Assembly (NCBI RefSeq): GCF_900302455.1
Contig: NZ_ONZG01000012.1
Coordinates: 62,001 to 126,000, forward strand
Length of the DNA stretch: 64,000 bases
Reading direction: 5' to 3'
From: Falsiruegeria mediterranea M17
GTDB lineage: Bacteria > Pseudomonadota > Alphaproteobacteria > Rhodobacterales > Rhodobacteraceae
Position numbers and translations under genes: made by a program. This document shows, piece after piece, positions 43,317 through 51,272 of the stretch (position 1 is the stretch's first letter; every line of letters begins with the position of its first letter). The notes below the pieces were generated by a model, which had not been told where the DNA came from, did not search any database, and was given only the letters and a program-made list of their open reading frames with translations.

Positions 43317-44845
43317 TTTTGCACCTCCAATGCCATAAGCGCTGCGTTGCGTCCGGCAAGGCCCATGACATCACCGCCAGGGTGCGTGGCGGCTCCACAC
43401 AGGAACAGTCCTTTGGGGCCAAAGGCATAGCGGCTTATCCCATTCGCAGGGCGTAGGGTCAGCAGTTGATCGAGCGACATTTCCGCGTGGTGCCAATGCC
43501 CGCCAGGCGCTCCGGTTGCGGTTGCAATCTGATCCGGCGTGATGACCTGAGTGTCTGTGATCTGCTCGCGCAGTCCGGGAAGGGCGCAGTCCAACGTGTC
43601 GACGGTAATCTGGGCCAGCCGATCTTGCGCCTCTTGGGTCCATCCGCCGTCAAGGTCGGACGGGGCGTATTGGACAATGGCAGACACCCAATGTGATCCG
43701 TCCGGCTGCTCAGTCCTGAGTGCCTCGATGACAGGCGCCTTGGACATCTCGCGATACTTGGCGGGATTGAAGGCGGCTTCGACATAGTCTGCAGAAGGCG
43801 CATAAATCAGGCGCGCGTCTTTTTGTTCGCTCTTCAATCCAGGGAGTGGAGAGGCATCCTTTAGTCGCAGGTTCACTTTGGCTGCGGTGCCGCGTGCACG
43901 GATGTTTCTTATTCGGCGTGTGGCCTCGATGTCGAACAGGCTTGGACCAGTCAGTTGGGATGTCAGCGGCGACGCCAGGTTGCTCAGAACCAAGGGCGCG
44001 CGCAGGGTTTGGCCATCAGCGGTTTGCACGCCGGTTACCGCATCCAGATCGACAAGAATGCGAGATACTTCGGTTCCGGGTAGCAGCGTGCAGTCGGCCG
44101 CTTTCGCCCCGTCAACCAATGTGTCCACCACAGCTGTCATGCCGCCTGTGGGCTGGGTGATGGTGCCACCGTGCCCCAACCGATAGATCAGATTGAACAC
44201 TGTACCCGGTGACCTTGGACCGGTGGCCGCCCCCCTGATTGCATCTGCCGCAAGCATGCCGGCCACCGGTCCGTCTGGCAGGTCATCCAGTACGATGTCG
44301 TAGACATTGGACAGGACAACCTGCAAGAAACGCCGCATTTCTGATTTGCCGAGCATTTTCAGCCCGATCCCCACCTTTGCCAGACGCAGCATCTCGGCCA
44401 ATCTGGCCCGTGACAGGGACGCGCTGTGACCACCCGGAGGCGGGGCTTCCGCCAATTGCCGCAACAGCCCGCCATAGGTCTTGAATCTTTGGATCAGTTC
44501 ACACCAAGCCTTTGACTGAGGGTGCTGTGAACCATCATTCCAATAAACACCGTTTGCCTTGAAGACGATGTGGTTTCCGTCATCGGCAAGCGAAACGGTG
44601 TCGATCTGCTGTCCAGTAAACGTCGCGCGATCGACATCGATGCCCGCGTCCTTCAGGGCGCGTGGGCTGAGATTGTAGAGCGCATGCGCCAGCGACGGCC
44701 CCCCGTCAACGGCGTAGGAGGCCATACCTCCGAAACGGTCGGCTCTTTCAATAATGCAAACCTTCTTGCCTTTGCGTCCAAGCACAGCACCAGCAACCAG
44801 GCCGTTTATGCCGCCGCCCACGACAATCGCATCGAAATTGCTCAT
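43313..44845 (-). CDS. phytoene-desaturase-like NAD(P)/FAD oxidoreductase (copy 2)
   Basis: A 510-residue flavoprotein of the CrtI/PYROXD2 type. The N-terminal motif is FDAIVVGGGINGLVAGAVLGRKG, then IERADRFGGMA, and the C-terminal GLFLCGAATHPGGDVMGLAGRNAA. The frame extends to 44959, but ATG 44845 overlaps the upstream stop as ATGA and gives the family N-terminus. It is a divergent tandem paralogue of the next gene. No carotenoid genes are nearby. The position in an operon with GcvT-like and aminotransferase genes points to amine oxidation, but no reaction is known. Confidence 0.82.
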   Translation of the reverse strand: MSNFDAIVVGGGINGLVAGAVLGRKGKKVCIIERADRFGGMASYAVDGGPSLAHALYNLSPRALKDAGIDVDRATFTGQQIDTVSLADDGNHIVFKANGVYWNDGSQHPQSKAWCELIQRFKTYGGLLRQLAEAPPPGGHSASLSRARLAEMLRLAKVGIGLKMLGKSEMRRFLQVVLSNVYDIVLDDLPDGPVAGMLAADAIRGAATGPRSPGTVFNLIYRLGHGGTITQPTGGMTAVVDTLVDGAKAADCTLLPGTEVSRILVDLDAVTGVQTADGQTLRAPLVLSNLASPLTSQLTGPSLFDIEATRRIRNIRARGTAAKVNLRLKDASPLPGLKSEQKDARLIYAPSADYVEAAFNPAKYREMSKAPVIEALRTEQPDGSHWVSAIVQYAPSDLDGGWTQEAQDRLAQITVDTLDCALPGLREQITDTQVITPDQIATATGAPGGHWHHAEMSLDQLLTLRPANGISRYAFGPKGLFLCGAATHPGGDVMGLAGRNAALMALEVQK

Positions 44846-46479
44846 GCCGCGTACCCCTTCATGCGTCCGTGCCGGGTTTCGTGTCGCAGGATGGCGCGGG
44901 CTGCGTTTGCGCCGGGCGCACCCATGACACCGCCACCGGGGTGGGCGGACGATCCACACAGATAGAGGCCTTTGATCGGCAGGCTGTATTGCGACCAGCC
45001 GGGAACAGGCCGATTAAAGAACAGCTGATCAAACGTCAGCTCGCCCTGAAAGATGTTGCCTTCGGTCAGGCCAACTTCGCGCTCGATTTCCAGCGGCGAG
45101 CGGACCTCCATATGAACCACGCGATCGCGAATATCCGGGCAGGCAACTGAAATCTGGTTCAGCACGGTGTCGGCCATCGCGTTGCGCTGCGCGTCGGTCC
45201 AATTGTCAGCTGACCTGGTGCCGTCAACGTTCAGGTCATAAGGGGCATATTGCACAAAGACCGTCATCATGTGAGCGCCTGTCGGGGCCATGGTCGGGTC
45301 GATCTGGCTGGGGATCAGCATGTCGATATATGGTTTTTCGGACCAGCGACCGTCTTTCCAATCGTCATAAGCCCTTTCCAGTTCGAACAGGCTTTCAGAA
45401 ACATGCATGTCGCCGCGCAAAAAGCTGGTGTGTTCCGGCGCGGCGGGAAAATCGGGGAACTGATCAAGCGAGATGTTCAGCTTGGCTGACGATCCGCGAA
45501 TTTTGAAGTTGTTCACCGCTTTGGTGAAGTCGTGGGGAAGGTCGGTCGTATCCACGTGGTGCTGGATGGTACGTTTGATGTCCATATTGGACGCAACCAC
45601 AGGGGCGTAGAAAACCTTGCCGTCTTCCAATGCCACGCCTTGCACCCGGCCGTCTTTGCTCAGGATTTTCTCGACCCCGGCACCGGTGTGGATCGTCCCG
45701 CCATGATCTTTGAAGCTGGCCGCAATCGCATTGGAAATGGCCCCCATTCCCCCGCGCGCAAACCCCCAGGCGCCGATGCCGCCGTCGATGTCGCCCATAT
45801 AATGATGCAACAGAACATAGGCGGTGCCGGGCGAATAAACTCCAAGGCCAGTACCGATAATCCCGGACCCCGCCAAATGGGCCTTGATCAGGCCGTTTTC
45901 AAAATGCTCGTCCAGAAAGTCGCCAATCGACATGGTCCAGAACTTGAGCGTTTCGCCGAGTTCACGGCTGCCCAAACCATGCGCCTTCTTGACTAGATAC
46001 GCCAGTTCTCCCAGATCGCGCGGACGCAGAGAGGCCGGATCTGGCGCATCGCGCAGCAGAAATGGGCGAATGAACCGGCACTGCCGCATGATCGCTTGGG
46101 AATAGGCGCGATACGCATCTGCATCGCGTGCAGAGTGGCGCGCCATTTCACGCCTTAACGCATTGTGGTCCGAATAGTAAGCAAAGTGGTCGCCATCGCG
46201 GGTAAAGCTTGCACCACCTTCGTAGGGGATGACCTGAAGGCCATATTTCGGCAGGTCCAGGTCCCGCGCGATCTCGCGCCGTAGCAGCGAGCAGACATAC
46301 GAGCAGTTCGAATAGGTCCAGCCTTCGTGCAGCGATCTGCTGACAGCTGCCCCGCCGATCCAGCCGTTCTTTTCAACCACCAGAACATTCATCCCCGCGC
46401 GTGCCATATAGGCCGCGGCTGTCAGGCCGTTGTGACCTGCACCGGCCACGATCGCGTCATATCTGCTCTCAAGTGCCAA
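44842..46479 (-). CDS. phytoene-desaturase-like NAD(P)/FAD oxidoreductase (copy 1)
   Basis: A 545-residue flavoprotein of the same type as its neighbour. It has YDAIVAGAGHNGLTAAAYMARAG, then VEKNGWIGGAAVSR, and ends GLYLCGSSAHPGGGVMGAPGANAAR. TTG 46479 has GGGGAG six bases upstream and is preferred over GTG 46497. It heads the minus-strand operon oxidoreductase, oxidoreductase, GcvT-like, aminotransferase. It is divergent from a TetR gene, with a 32-bp palindrome between, so it is probably under that regulator. The substrate is unknown. Confidence 0.82.
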   Translation of the reverse strand: MALESRYDAIVAGAGHNGLTAAAYMARAGMNVLVVEKNGWIGGAAVSRSLHEGWTYSNCSYVCSLLRREIARDLDLPKYGLQVIPYEGGASFTRDGDHFAYYSDHNALRREMARHSARDADAYRAYSQAIMRQCRFIRPFLLRDAPDPASLRPRDLGELAYLVKKAHGLGSRELGETLKFWTMSIGDFLDEHFENGLIKAHLAGSGIIGTGLGVYSPGTAYVLLHHYMGDIDGGIGAWGFARGGMGAISNAIAASFKDHGGTIHTGAGVEKILSKDGRVQGVALEDGKVFYAPVVASNMDIKRTIQHHVDTTDLPHDFTKAVNNFKIRGSSAKLNISLDQFPDFPAAPEHTSFLRGDMHVSESLFELERAYDDWKDGRWSEKPYIDMLIPSQIDPTMAPTGAHMMTVFVQYAPYDLNVDGTRSADNWTDAQRNAMADTVLNQISVACPDIRDRVVHMEVRSPLEIEREVGLTEGNIFQGELTFDQLFFNRPVPGWSQYSLPIKGLYLCGSSAHPGGGVMGAPGANAARAILRHETRHGRMKGYAA

Positions 46480-46524
46480 AATTCTCTCCCCTTGCACTTT
46501 GTTTACAGAGGCAGTTCGATTCCG

Positions 46525-46556
46525 TAAAGTTTATTTGAGCGATCAAATAAACTTTA
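46525..46556. promoter_or_regulatory. perfect 32-bp palindrome, candidate TetR operator
   Basis: Arms TAAAGTTTATTTGA (46525-46538) and TCAAATAAACTTTA (46543-46556) are perfect over 14 bp around GCGA. It lies between the divergent oxidoreductase operon and the TetR gene. Its sequence differs from the YTGAAY 16-mers, which implies a distinct regulator, most simply the adjacent TetR. Confidence 0.72.
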
Positions 46557-46616
46557 GATCATTGACGCCTGTTTTTCAGGCGCTGTAGATGTCCGCACGT
46601 GCAGGAGGATTGGCAG

Positions 46617-47255
46617 TTGGCCCAAGCAGAACAAAAGCGCCCCCGCAAAGAGCGGAAGGAAAACGCAGACCGTCGGCGTCGGCAGCTGTTGGATGCCGCG
46701 TGCCGCTCGATCCTGGTGCATGGATTGGCGAAAACCACACTGGCGACGGTTGCGTCCGAGGCGGATCTTTCGCAGGGGGTCGCCGCGTTTTACTTCAAAT
46801 CAAAGGCGGGGCTGCTGACAGAAGCACTGCGCGATTTGTATCAGCGCTACGAAGATCACTGGACCAAGGCGCTGGACCAAGCCGGCGTAGAACCTGCAGA
46901 ACGTTTGCGTGCCCTGATACGGGCTGATTTTCATCCTGACGCCTGTGGTGCGATGGTGCTTCCACTTTGGTACGCGTTCTGGGGAGAGCTCCGGTCCCAG
47001 CAGGAATACGACGAGGTAGCCGGTCATTTCGAGGCGCGGCGTCGTGAGACGCTGTGCGCGATCTGGCAGGACTTGCTGGCAGGGCAGGGCACCTTGTCCG
47101 CTGTTCAAATGGCTGAATGGATGGAAACACTTACCGACGGCTACTGGCAGCGCCTGCATTTGGCCCCGGACAGTCTGAGCCCTGAGGAAGCAGAGCGGGC
47201 GGCCTGGGCCTGTCTTGTGCGGTTGGCGCCGGATCTACTTGATCACGATGCCTAA
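46617..47255 (+). CDS. TetR-family regulator (BetI-like)
   Basis: A 212-residue TetR protein. The basic N-terminus is EQKRPRKERKENADRRRRQLL. A helix-turn-helix (SILVHGLAKTTLATVASEADLSQGVAAFYFKSKAGLL) follows, then a BetI-like ligand domain with MVLPLWYAFWGELRSQQEY. TTG 46617 has AGGAGG eight bases upstream and is preferred to GTG 46599, where that site would lie inside the coding frame. The 32-bp palindrome is about 60 bp upstream. A MATE exporter gene follows 28 bp later, so it may control both the exporter and the divergent oxidoreductase operon. Confidence 0.85.
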   Translation: MAQAEQKRPRKERKENADRRRRQLLDAACRSILVHGLAKTTLATVASEADLSQGVAAFYFKSKAGLLTEALRDLYQRYEDHWTKALDQAGVEPAERLRALIRADFHPDACGAMVLPLWYAFWGELRSQQEYDEVAGHFEARRRETLCAIWQDLLAGQGTLSAVQMAEWMETLTDGYWQRLHLAPDSLSPEEAERAAWACLVRLAPDLLDHDA

Positions 47256-47282
47256 GGCCGCCTGACTGGAAAGTAGAATATC

Positions 47283-48632
47283 ATGACCGCAGAGCAGACA
47301 CCCCGGCCAACGCGGTCGCCCACTGGCCGTCTTATGCGCGAAGCGCAGCATATCGCGCGCCTCGCCTTTCCGATCGTCGTCTCCCTTGCGGCGGCGGCGT
47401 TGATCGGGGTTGTGGACACCGTGATGGTGGCCCCTTTGGGAACGCTTCCATTGGCGGCTGTGTCGATCACCACATCTGCGCTGATCATCTTCTATTCCGC
47501 ATTGTTTGGGTTCGTATCCGCCATAGGCGTTCGCATGGCCGAGGCATTTGGCAAGTCTAATGACCAAGAGCTCATCACAACCACATGGATCGCGCTTGTC
47601 GTGGCATTGGGCGTTGGAACTCTGGGCACTTTGATGATGCTCGCTGTACGGCCTGCTCTGGCTTGGCTCGGACAACCGATCGAGGTTCTTGAATTGCTCG
47701 GCGGCTACTGGGTTTCGATGAGCCTTTTGCTGGTTCCCTTCACGATCTTCTATGCTCTGAAGGCCCTGTTCGACGCGATTGACCGTCCCTGGATCGGGGT
47801 CGGCCTGGCGTTCTTTGCCGTCGCCTGCAACGTCCCGGCAAACTATGTACTGATACATGGGATATGGGGGTGGCCTGGCCTGGGGCTGGTCGGGGCAGGT
47901 ATCGCGAGCTTGGTCTCTCAGAGCGCGTCACTTGTCTTGGCGTTTGTGATCCTGAGCAGATGGAAAACACGGTGGAACGCGCCTCCATACTCTGGCTTTG
48001 ACTGGCGCGAATTGCAGCTCCAGCTCAAAGAGGGGTCCGTGTTCTCGCTTGGTTACCTGGGGGAGGGCGCAGCATATGCGGTCGCGGGGCTGATGCTCGG
48101 ATGGTTCGGTGCCGCAGCGCTGGCAGCGCATCAGATCGTGTCTGCCGTGAGTGACGTCATCTACATGGTGCCATTGGGCATTTCGATTGCGATCTCGATC
48201 CGGGTGGCGCAGGCGATTGGCGCGAATGAGAGAGAACGACTTAGGCCAATTGTGCTGGCGTCGTTGTTTGTGGTCGTCAGTTGGATGAGCCTGGTCATCA
48301 TCGGCATTCTTTTGGGGCGCGCACCCTTGGCGCAGGGCTTGTCGGATGACCCCGAGGTTGTGGCGCTTGCGATTTCGATGTTCCTGGTGATTGCGGCAAT
48401 GCAGATCGCAGATGGGGTGCAGGGAACGATGTTGGGCGTGTTCCGGGGGATGACAGACAATCATGTCCCGGTTGTCATCACCTTGGTTTCCTATTGGATC
48501 ATCGCCTTGCCAGTTGGCTATGTCCTGGGGTTTGTTTTGGACTGGGGGCCGAATGGCGTGTGGATCGGATATGGCTCTGGCTTGGGATTGGCGGCTGTTG
48601 CTCTGAGCTATCGCTTTTTCTCTCGGGTGTAA
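47283..48632 (+). CDS. MATE-family efflux transporter
   Basis: A 449-residue membrane protein with about twelve hydrophobic segments. It has the two-fold MATE repeat starting IARLAFPIVVSLAAAALIGVVDTVMVAPLG and, in the second half, EGAAYAVAGLMLGWFGAAALAAHQIVSAVSDVIYMVPLGIS. MATE carriers export cationic organic compounds with Na+ or H+ antiport. It shares a transcript with the upstream TetR gene, which is common for regulated exporters. Export of an amine or of a toxic aldehyde precursor is possible but not shown. Confidence 0.88.
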   Translation: MTAEQTPRPTRSPTGRLMREAQHIARLAFPIVVSLAAAALIGVVDTVMVAPLGTLPLAAVSITTSALIIFYSALFGFVSAIGVRMAEAFGKSNDQELITTTWIALVVALGVGTLGTLMMLAVRPALAWLGQPIEVLELLGGYWVSMSLLLVPFTIFYALKALFDAIDRPWIGVGLAFFAVACNVPANYVLIHGIWGWPGLGLVGAGIASLVSQSASLVLAFVILSRWKTRWNAPPYSGFDWRELQLQLKEGSVFSLGYLGEGAAYAVAGLMLGWFGAAALAAHQIVSAVSDVIYMVPLGISIAISIRVAQAIGANERERLRPIVLASLFVVVSWMSLVIIGILLGRAPLAQGLSDDPEVVALAISMFLVIAAMQIADGVQGTMLGVFRGMTDNHVPVVITLVSYWIIALPVGYVLGFVLDWGPNGVWIGYGSGLGLAAVALSYRFFSRV

Positions 48633-48649
48633 GCGGTGCGCTTACCTCG

Positions 48650-49942
48650 CTACAGGCCCAGTTTGTCCAACAGCTTAAGGCGCAGGATCTCGGCCTCGAC
48701 CAGCGTTTCACGAGCAAATGAAAGCAGCAGAGGTTTGAGTGGCGTGACGGGAAAGTCGAGATCTTCGGTAGGTTCTCCGGCAGCCCAACGCGCCAGCACG
48801 CGCCCCATCGCCGTGGCAATGGCAACGCCGCGCCCGTTGTACCCAAGCCCCGCGTAGATGCCTGGGGCCAGCTCATGCAGGTGCGGATAATGGTCCCTAG
48901 TCAGCGCGACGAAACCGCCCCACGCGTAGTCCCATTTAACGTCGGATAGTTGCGGATACAGCTCGACCGAGACGCGCTTGAGGCGTTCAATCTGTCGGCG
49001 TGTTGATCCGTCGTTGTAGGTTCCGCGCCCTCCCATCAGAAATCTACCTTCAGCGTCTTGTCGGAAATACAGCAACAGACGACGGGCGTCAGATAGCGCG
49101 TTTCCTTCGGGCAGGATTGATCGGCGAATGTTGTCCGAAAGCGGAGGCGTCGCCACCTGCACCGATCTCACGGGCAAGACAGATTTGGCGACCTTGGGAT
49201 CCAGATCGCCTGAATAGGCGTTGGTGCACATCAAGACCTTGTCCGTCATGATGGCACCGTTTGGCGTTTTTACCCGATATCGACCGCCTTCTGTCTGGAT
49301 GTGATTGGCCGGAGTGCCACCATAAATCGCGACACCATTGCGATGCGCAGCATCTGCCAGGCCAAGGGCATAGTTCAGCGGATGCAACACGCCGCCACGG
49401 CGGTCCAATACGCCCCCGTTGTAAGCTTCTGTTCCTGTCAGGCGTTGCATTTCGGCTTGGTCGAGCTTCTTCATGCCGCCGCCATGTCGGTCCCAATCTT
49501 CGGCCAGCTCATGTAGCTGTTGCAGCGTCTTGGGCGTATGCGCGGCCCGCAGCCAGCCAGGACGTTTGGCGTCGCAATTGATCTGGTGGCGCTCGATCAG
49601 ATCAAACACCAGATCGCCCGCGTCGCCTGCCATTCGGATCATCCGTTCACCCCAATGGTCCCCGAACTTTGCCCTTATCCCCGTTGGCCCATCCTTGAGT
49701 CCGACATTGATCTGACCGCCGTTGCGACCAGAAGCGCCCCAACCGGGATGTTGGCTGTCAATCAGGGTGACGCTGGCACCTGCTTCGGCCAGGTGCAAGG
49801 CCGCGGACAACCCGGTAAATCCGGCGCCTATGATGGCGACGTCAGCCTGTTGTTCCCCAGATAGTGCGGGGTAGGTGTCAGTATACTTGGCTGTGGCCGA
49901 CCACAGGCTGTTGGCAATGACGGGGTTCTCGTTTCGGATCAT
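48650..49942 (-). CDS. FAD-dependent amine oxidoreductase (PuuB/DadA family)
   Basis: A 430-residue flavoprotein, the third PuuB-type in the window. FAD motif ADVAIIGAGFTGLSAALHLAEAG lies at about 34-56, then GWGASGRNGGQINVG, then a substrate domain (LLYFRQDAEGRFLMGG). YAGLGYNGRGVAIATAMG is at the C-terminal FAD site. It most resembles the gene at 6040. It is convergent with the MATE gene and divergent from a 109-residue protein. The substrate is unknown; a polyamine derivative or N-methyl amino acid is likely from context. Confidence 0.82.
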   Translation of the reverse strand: MIRNENPVIANSLWSATAKYTDTYPALSGEQQADVAIIGAGFTGLSAALHLAEAGASVTLIDSQHPGWGASGRNGGQINVGLKDGPTGIRAKFGDHWGERMIRMAGDAGDLVFDLIERHQINCDAKRPGWLRAAHTPKTLQQLHELAEDWDRHGGGMKKLDQAEMQRLTGTEAYNGGVLDRRGGVLHPLNYALGLADAAHRNGVAIYGGTPANHIQTEGGRYRVKTPNGAIMTDKVLMCTNAYSGDLDPKVAKSVLPVRSVQVATPPLSDNIRRSILPEGNALSDARRLLLYFRQDAEGRFLMGGRGTYNDGSTRRQIERLKRVSVELYPQLSDVKWDYAWGGFVALTRDHYPHLHELAPGIYAGLGYNGRGVAIATAMGRVLARWAAGEPTEDLDFPVTPLKPLLLSFARETLVEAEILRLKLLDKLGL

Positions 49943-50022
49943 TTATGAACCTCTGGCGCTTGCTTTGACACAGGATAGGCATAGCTTGGGTTTCGTGAAA
50001 TCACCAAGGCGGACACCACACC

Positions 50023-50352
50023 ATGCCCAGGCTTTTGAACCAGTTTGATTTGAAGCCGTCCGTCGAACTGGAAGTGTTTGAGCAAGCCTGGAACAGCTTT
50101 GTCGATGTCTTGATCAACAGCGGATTGGCCGAAAAGGGTGCGCCGTTGTGTCAACGCATATCGAACAGCGGATATGATACGGACGAAGAACGCCAGCATA
50201 CTCTGATGGCAGTGATCGAGTTTCGGGATCAGGCCCAGGCGAATCTTGCTTGGGCGGCCATCGAGGACCGAGTTGAACCTCTGGGTCGGTCTCATCGGAA
50301 AGTCATCTCGTTGGTGCATGATCCCGTTTTCACCTTCTGGGCAGAGCTTTAA
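50023..50352 (+). CDS. 109-residue protein of unknown function (DUF6614-like?)
   Basis: The sequence opens PRLLNQFDLKPSVELEVFEQAWNSFVDVLINSGLAEKGAPLCQR and looks like a small alpha/beta barrel-type domain (HTLMAVIEFRDQAQANLAWAAIED). No signal peptide or membrane helix is present. I recall such short proteins in roseobacters near choline or betaine genes (DUF6614), but this is from memory. It is divergent from the FAD oxidoreductase. Confidence 0.7.
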   Translation: MPRLLNQFDLKPSVELEVFEQAWNSFVDVLINSGLAEKGAPLCQRISNSGYDTDEERQHTLMAVIEFRDQAQANLAWAAIEDRVEPLGRSHRKVISLVHDPVFTFWAEL

Positions 50353-50405
50353 AACTCAAGTCATGGTGGCTTTGGTCTTGTGATGAAAAGTTTTTCCTCT
50401 CATTA

Positions 50406-50421
50406 TTGAATGAGTATTCAA
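50406..50421. promoter_or_regulatory. TetR-type operator upstream of the TetR gene at 50529
   Basis: TTGAATGAGTATTCAA is a near-perfect 16-bp palindrome of the YTGAAY...TTCAR type, 108 bp before the regulator start. It implies autoregulation or cross-control by the paralogue at 36658. Confidence 0.62.
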
Positions 50422-50528
50422 TCAATGCAATATACTTGAAGCGAGTTCGTTTCGGCGGCGTCAGATCGCTGAGAGAATTGTTCCAAGCGGTGAATGAGCT
50501 GCGTGCAGGAAAGTTGAGAGGGGCCAGT

Positions 50529-51197
50529 ATGAGCCAATCTGTTGAAGCCAATCCAAAGACCAACACGCGTCGCCGCACCGCGTCGAAAGAGGTGCGGCGG
50601 CAGCAGTTGATCAATGCAACCATCGATTCAATTTCCAGGAACGGAATTGGTGGCACCACCATGTCTACGGTGACCGAAAGCGCGGGCCTTTCGATGGGGA
50701 TCGTCAATTTCCACTTCAAGTCCAAGCAAAACCTGCTGGAAGAAACGCTTTTGTATCTGGCCAAAGAGCATCACGAACAGTGGATGGCCGCGTTTGAAAG
50801 CGCAGGCTTGTCCGCATCCGACAAACTGTTGGCCATCGTGGATGCGCATTTTCACCCGCGGATTTGCACGCCCAAAAAACTGGCGGTCTGGTATGCGTTC
50901 TTCGGGGAAGCAGGACGGCGCAAAGTCTATCGCAAGCTGATCGAAGATATCGATCGCGAACGCTACACCATCGCCCTGGACCTATGTCAGGAGATTGAGG
51001 AGGAAGGCGCATATCGCGGTCTCCCACCACGACAGGTCGCCAACATTCTCGAGGCGCTTTACGACGGGATTTGGCTTGAGTTGTTGGCGTATCCAGAAAA
51101 CTACGGACGCTTAGAAGCCCGCGATCACATCACGGCCTTCTTGTCCAAAGTCTATCCCAATCACTTTAAAATGCCGGAGTTCAAGCAAGACGTGTAA
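50529..51197 (+). CDS. TetR-family regulator (BetI-like)
   Basis: A 222-residue TetR protein. Its helix-turn-helix region is RRQQLINATIDSISRNGIGGTTMSTVTESAGLSMGIVNFHFKSKQNLL, and the BetI-like sensor has CTPKKLAVWYAFFGEAGRRKVYRKLI. ATG 50529 follows GAGAGGGG by five bases; the frame is open further upstream to a TTG inside the operator, which is rejected. It parallels the regulator at 36658 along its length. The trimethylamine-dehydrogenase-like gene follows 75 bp downstream, possibly in the same operon. Confidence 0.87.
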   Translation: MSQSVEANPKTNTRRRTASKEVRRQQLINATIDSISRNGIGGTTMSTVTESAGLSMGIVNFHFKSKQNLLEETLLYLAKEHHEQWMAAFESAGLSASDKLLAIVDAHFHPRICTPKKLAVWYAFFGEAGRRKVYRKLIEDIDRERYTIALDLCQEIEEEGAYRGLPPRQVANILEALYDGIWLELLAYPENYGRLEARDHITAFLSKVYPNHFKMPEFKQDV

Positions 51198-51272
51198 CCC
51201 AGGCAGGCACTGTGTTTCCAGCCTTCTGGGCCGTTCATTGCCCTGAACGAAGACAAGCAAGGACCAGACACA

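Noticed and set aside
43313-46479. Carotenoid biosynthesis genes (crtI-like)
   Set aside because: No crtB, crtE or other carotenoid genes are nearby, and the operon partners are GcvT-like and aminotransferase genes. The similarity reflects the broad flavoprotein superfamily.
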